Below are positions 6,431 to 7,736 of a DNA stretch of 7,736 bases, piece after piece. The notes below the pieces were generated by a model that was given only the letters and a program-made list of their open reading frames with translations, made no database searches and had not been told where the DNA came from. Positions within the stretch are counted from its first letter, which is position 1, and each line of letters starts with the position of its first letter. Both the position numbers and the translations under genes were made by a program. Location: assembly GCA_016932895.1 (NCBI GenBank), contig JAFGCA010000197.1:1-7736 (forward strand). The letters are read 5' to 3'. This DNA is from Sedimentisphaerales bacterium (lineage in GTDB: Bacteria; Planctomycetota; Phycisphaerae; Sedimentisphaerales; SG8-4).

Positions 6431-7183
6431 TCAGCCGCCTCGGGGCGCCTTACTCTCACCGTCTGGAGCACAATAACGCCAGGAATCTACCCGGTTGACG
6501 GTCTTGACCTGGCCGTCGAGAAAAACCGCGTTCACCTTGCCATCTTCCAGATCCGATTGACGAGCCAGGTGAAACGTGCCGAAACTGTCCCACTGCTCAT
6601 ACACGCACATGGCGGTGTCGTTGAAGGCATATGTATTGTAGGGTGCGGTGATCCACAGGTTCTCTTCGCCAAAGAAGAAAATCTCGCTGTGCCGTTTGAT
6701 GCTGGCGACCCTTTTGTCACTGAGATACGAATTCATGGAGTAATTGTAATTCGGTATGATGGGCACGCTCTCGACGTGCTGGGGATGGATGGGGCCGAAC
6801 ATATTGGCGATGCGCGGAAAACCCGGACAAATGTGAATATCTTTGCCCTTCAGGTACGGCCAGAACGGGCCGGCGTACTCGGGATACTTTTCCAGGTCAA
6901 AGTCGGGATTGTGCCATCGGCAGTACCGATGGGGCTCGTTGCGATACTCACCATGTTTGTTGTAGAAACTCGTCCAGGCATTGGGCATCTTGCCGTCGGA
7001 CTCGTCGGCGTACATCAGTGCCATCAGGCCGTACGAACGAAGGTTGGCCTTGCACCGCAGGAATCTCGCCTGCTTGCGGGTACGATGCAACGACGGTACC
7101 AGGATCGCCATCAGAATCGCGATGATGGCAATGACGACCAGAAGCTCAATCAGGGTGAATCCGTTACGACGGTGGCTGGTCAT
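6431..7183 (-). CDS. Type II secretion pseudopilin-like protein (prepilin N-terminal methylation motif)
   Basis: This 250-residue protein begins MTSHRRNG, then FTLIELLVVIAIIAIL. That is a prepilin peptidase site with cleavage expected between Gly8 and Phe9, Glu at mature position 5, and a hydrophobic helix to about residue 30. The stalk continues through a charged helix (HRTRKQARFLRCKANLRSYG) and ALMYADESDGKMP, typical of the solitary pseudopilin-like proteins abundant in Planctomycetota and related phyla. Near the end, HLARQ ... KVNAVFLDGQVKTV (205-229) resembles the late H-then-DG motif of that group. The C-terminal domain is larger than in classical GspG/GspH pseudopilins. The frame continues upstream to 7264, but the ATG at 7183 is chosen because it puts the motif at the N-terminus. 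It also has GGAG at 7195-7198, 11 nt upstream. The product should sit in the inner membrane or a surface fibre. The gene precedes the LamG gene by 47 bp, suggesting co-expression. Its specific role is unknown. Confidence 0.88.
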   Translation of the reverse strand: MTSHRRNGFTLIELLVVIAIIAILMAILVPSLHRTRKQARFLRCKANLRSYGLMALMYADESDGKMPNAWTSFYNKHGEYRNEPHRYCRWHNPDFDLEKYPEYAGPFWPYLKGKDIHICPGFPRIANMFGPIHPQHVESVPIIPNYNYSMNSYLSDKRVASIKRHSEIFFFGEENLWITAPYNTYAFNDTAMCVYEQWDSFGTFHLARQSDLEDGKVNAVFLDGQVKTVNRVDSWRYCAPDGESKAPRGG

Positions 7184-7194
7184 GCTACAGAATT

Positions 7195-7198
7195 CTCC
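7195..7198 (-). promoter_or_regulatory. Probable Shine-Dalgarno site of the pseudopilin gene
   Basis: The - strand reads GGAG, 11 nt before the ATG at 7183. The spacing is longer than ideal, but no better site is present and the encoded prepilin motif independently supports this start. Confidence 0.45.
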
Positions 7199-7264
7199 AG
7201 GTGCCGGTTCACAGCCGCGGAAAGCTCTCATCCGCAGCCTCACATGGGCACCCCCAAAAAGCAC

Positions 7265-7455
7265 AATTTCAATACGACACCAATAACTTTACCCAAATTA
7301 CCTCAAACCGTCAAGATCCTTCCGCCTCGAAACAACCGATTTCCGGAGCTAACGGTGTATAACCTCCCGAAATTGCCCTTCACACAGGCCCCGCAGTTTG
7401 GAGTATTGAAATTTCGGTCCTTCGCGCTTGCTTAGGATTTAGAAATTGGAATTTC
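7265..7455. repeat. Recurring GAAATT/AATTTC hexamers, including two dyads
   Basis: The hexamer or its complement occurs at 7265-7270, 7369-7374, 7408-7413, 7442-7447 and 7450-7455. The last two form a perfect dyad with a GG spacer. An 11-bp inverted repeat pairs AATTTCAATAC (7265-7275) with GTATTGAAATT (7403-7413), flanking the candidate promoter. Confidence 0.5.
7286..7314 (-). promoter_or_regulatory. Candidate sigma70-type promoter of the pseudopilin-LamG operon
   Basis: On the - strand, TTGACG (7309-7314, 5 of 6 matches) and TAAAGT (7286-7291, 4 of 6) are separated by exactly 17 bp. Transcription would begin near 7279, giving a leader of about 95 nt before the pseudopilin ATG. Position and strand fit, but this is consensus matching only. 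Confidence 0.45.
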
Positions 7456-7512
7456 CGCAGTGGCAGGGTGTGCCATGCACACCAACTCAGCCACGCGAAC
7501 AAAACTCCCCGC

Positions 7513-7566
7513 CACAGAGCCCACTGAACTCACTGAAAGAAGCGAATCCGCAGAGTACGCCGATGA
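7513..7566. repeat. Degenerate 9-bp periodic repeat
   Basis: Six consecutive 9-nt blocks can be read: CACAGAGCC, CACTGAACT, CACTGAAAG, AAGCGAATC, CGCAGAGTA, CGCCGATGA. Most share a CRC-GA core. The array is degenerate and may be a decayed simple repeat or an intergenic repeat family. Confidence 0.5.
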
Positions 7567-7594
7567 GCCCAGCCCGACCGCAGGCCGGAACCAA

Positions 7595-7626
7595 AGAGAC
7601 TCACACGAAGGCACGAAGCCACAAAG
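7595..7626. repeat. Degenerate 8-bp periodic repeat
   Basis: Four 8-nt blocks follow each other: AGAGACTC, ACACGAAG, GCACGAAG, CCACAAAG. The last three fit NCACRAAG. This lies 28 bp from the 9-bp array and has a similar sequence flavour. Confidence 0.55.
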
Positions 7627-7700
7627 AATGATGGGCTCCGGGTCGTTCCGGAAGTTGTCCCGCTTGTCGTTGGAATTCGACCTGCGGCCGGGTAACATTG

Positions 7701-7714
7701 GCATAAGGTTATGC
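7701..7714. repeat. Small perfect palindrome
   Basis: GCATAA and TTATGC (7701-7706, 7709-7714) surround a GG spacer. It could be a protein-binding site for a gene beyond the right edge, or chance. Nothing in the window shows which. Confidence 0.35.
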
Positions 7715-7736
7715 GACGGCCTCCTTGGTGTCAACG

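Larger units (their letters stand above)
7184..7736. other. Gene-free region with AT-rich island and repeats
   Basis: No convincing gene was found in these 553 bases on either strand. Positions 7255-7455 are more AT-rich than the flanking genes and contain the operon promoter and several GAAATT/AATTTC copies. Positions 7513-7628 hold two patches of short-period repeats. From 7630 to the end there is only a small palindrome. Open frames here have low-complexity translations rich in Ser and Arg and no recognisable domain. Confidence 0.6.

Noticed and set aside
6407..7435. 342-codon open frame on the + strand opposite the pseudopilin gene
   Set aside because: It is antisense to a gene with an unmistakable prepilin motif, and its end runs into AT-rich non-coding sequence.
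7513..7628. CRISPR array
   Set aside because: The units are 8-9 bp, degenerate and contiguous, without spacers, and no cas genes are present.
7432..7734. 100-codon open frame on the - strand at the right edge
   Set aside because: Its translation is Ser/Arg/Pro-rich and crosses the periodic repeats, with no domain or convincing start.
7628..7736. Possible gene start on the + strand running off the window
   Set aside because: An ATG-ATG frame stays open to the edge, but only for 36 codons. There is no convincing ribosome site and it starts inside the repeat patch, so evidence is insufficient.

Overview
The window looks like part of a chromosome from a Planctomycetota bacterium, probably Phycisphaerae-like, or a close PVC-group relative. 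This rests on the gene combination: tandem Tat-exported lipoprotein sulfatases, a large secreted LamG/PKD-type protein, and a solitary pseudopilin whose N-terminus (FTLIELLVVIAIIAIL) is of the kind multiplied in that phylum. The lineage is inferred from style of gene content, not from a phylogenetic marker.

Layout. Positions 1-163 are intergenic and hold a long compound inverted repeat (3-91). Positions 164-3085 carry two paralogous formylglycine-type sulfatases on the + strand, 45 bp apart and probably one operon. Converging on them from the - strand is a compact toxin-antitoxin pair: a 61-residue antitoxin (3411-3596) overlaps a 98-residue ParE/RelE-like toxin (3130-3426) by 16 bp. Its promoter has a perfect TATAAT placed so that the antitoxin mRNA would be leaderless. 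Next on the - strand is a two-gene unit read from right to left: a pseudopilin-like protein (6431-7183), then an 855-residue secreted LamG/PKD protein (3816-6383). It ends at a strong 17-bp hairpin terminator (3714-3752), and a sigma70-like promoter lies at 7286-7314. The last 550 bp (7184-7736) carry no convincing gene. They hold an AT-rich island with recurring GAAATT/AATTTC, two patches of short-period degenerate repeats, and a small palindrome.

Function. The sulfatases are expected to remove sulfate esters from a sulfated glycan or similar substrate outside the cytoplasm, anchored as lipoproteins. The LamG/PKD protein is probably a surface or secreted binding or adhesion protein, because no catalytic domain is visible, and the pseudopilin may belong to a type II secretion-like or surface apparatus. 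A shared role in using extracellular polysaccharide is plausible but rests on proximity and family habit. The toxin-antitoxin pair is an accessory element between the two blocks.

I see no clearly new multi-gene system. The points most worth a second look are the leaderless antitoxin and SD-led toxin arrangement, the duplicated PKD-LamG module, the compound hairpin at the left edge, and the periodic intergenic repeats at the right edge.
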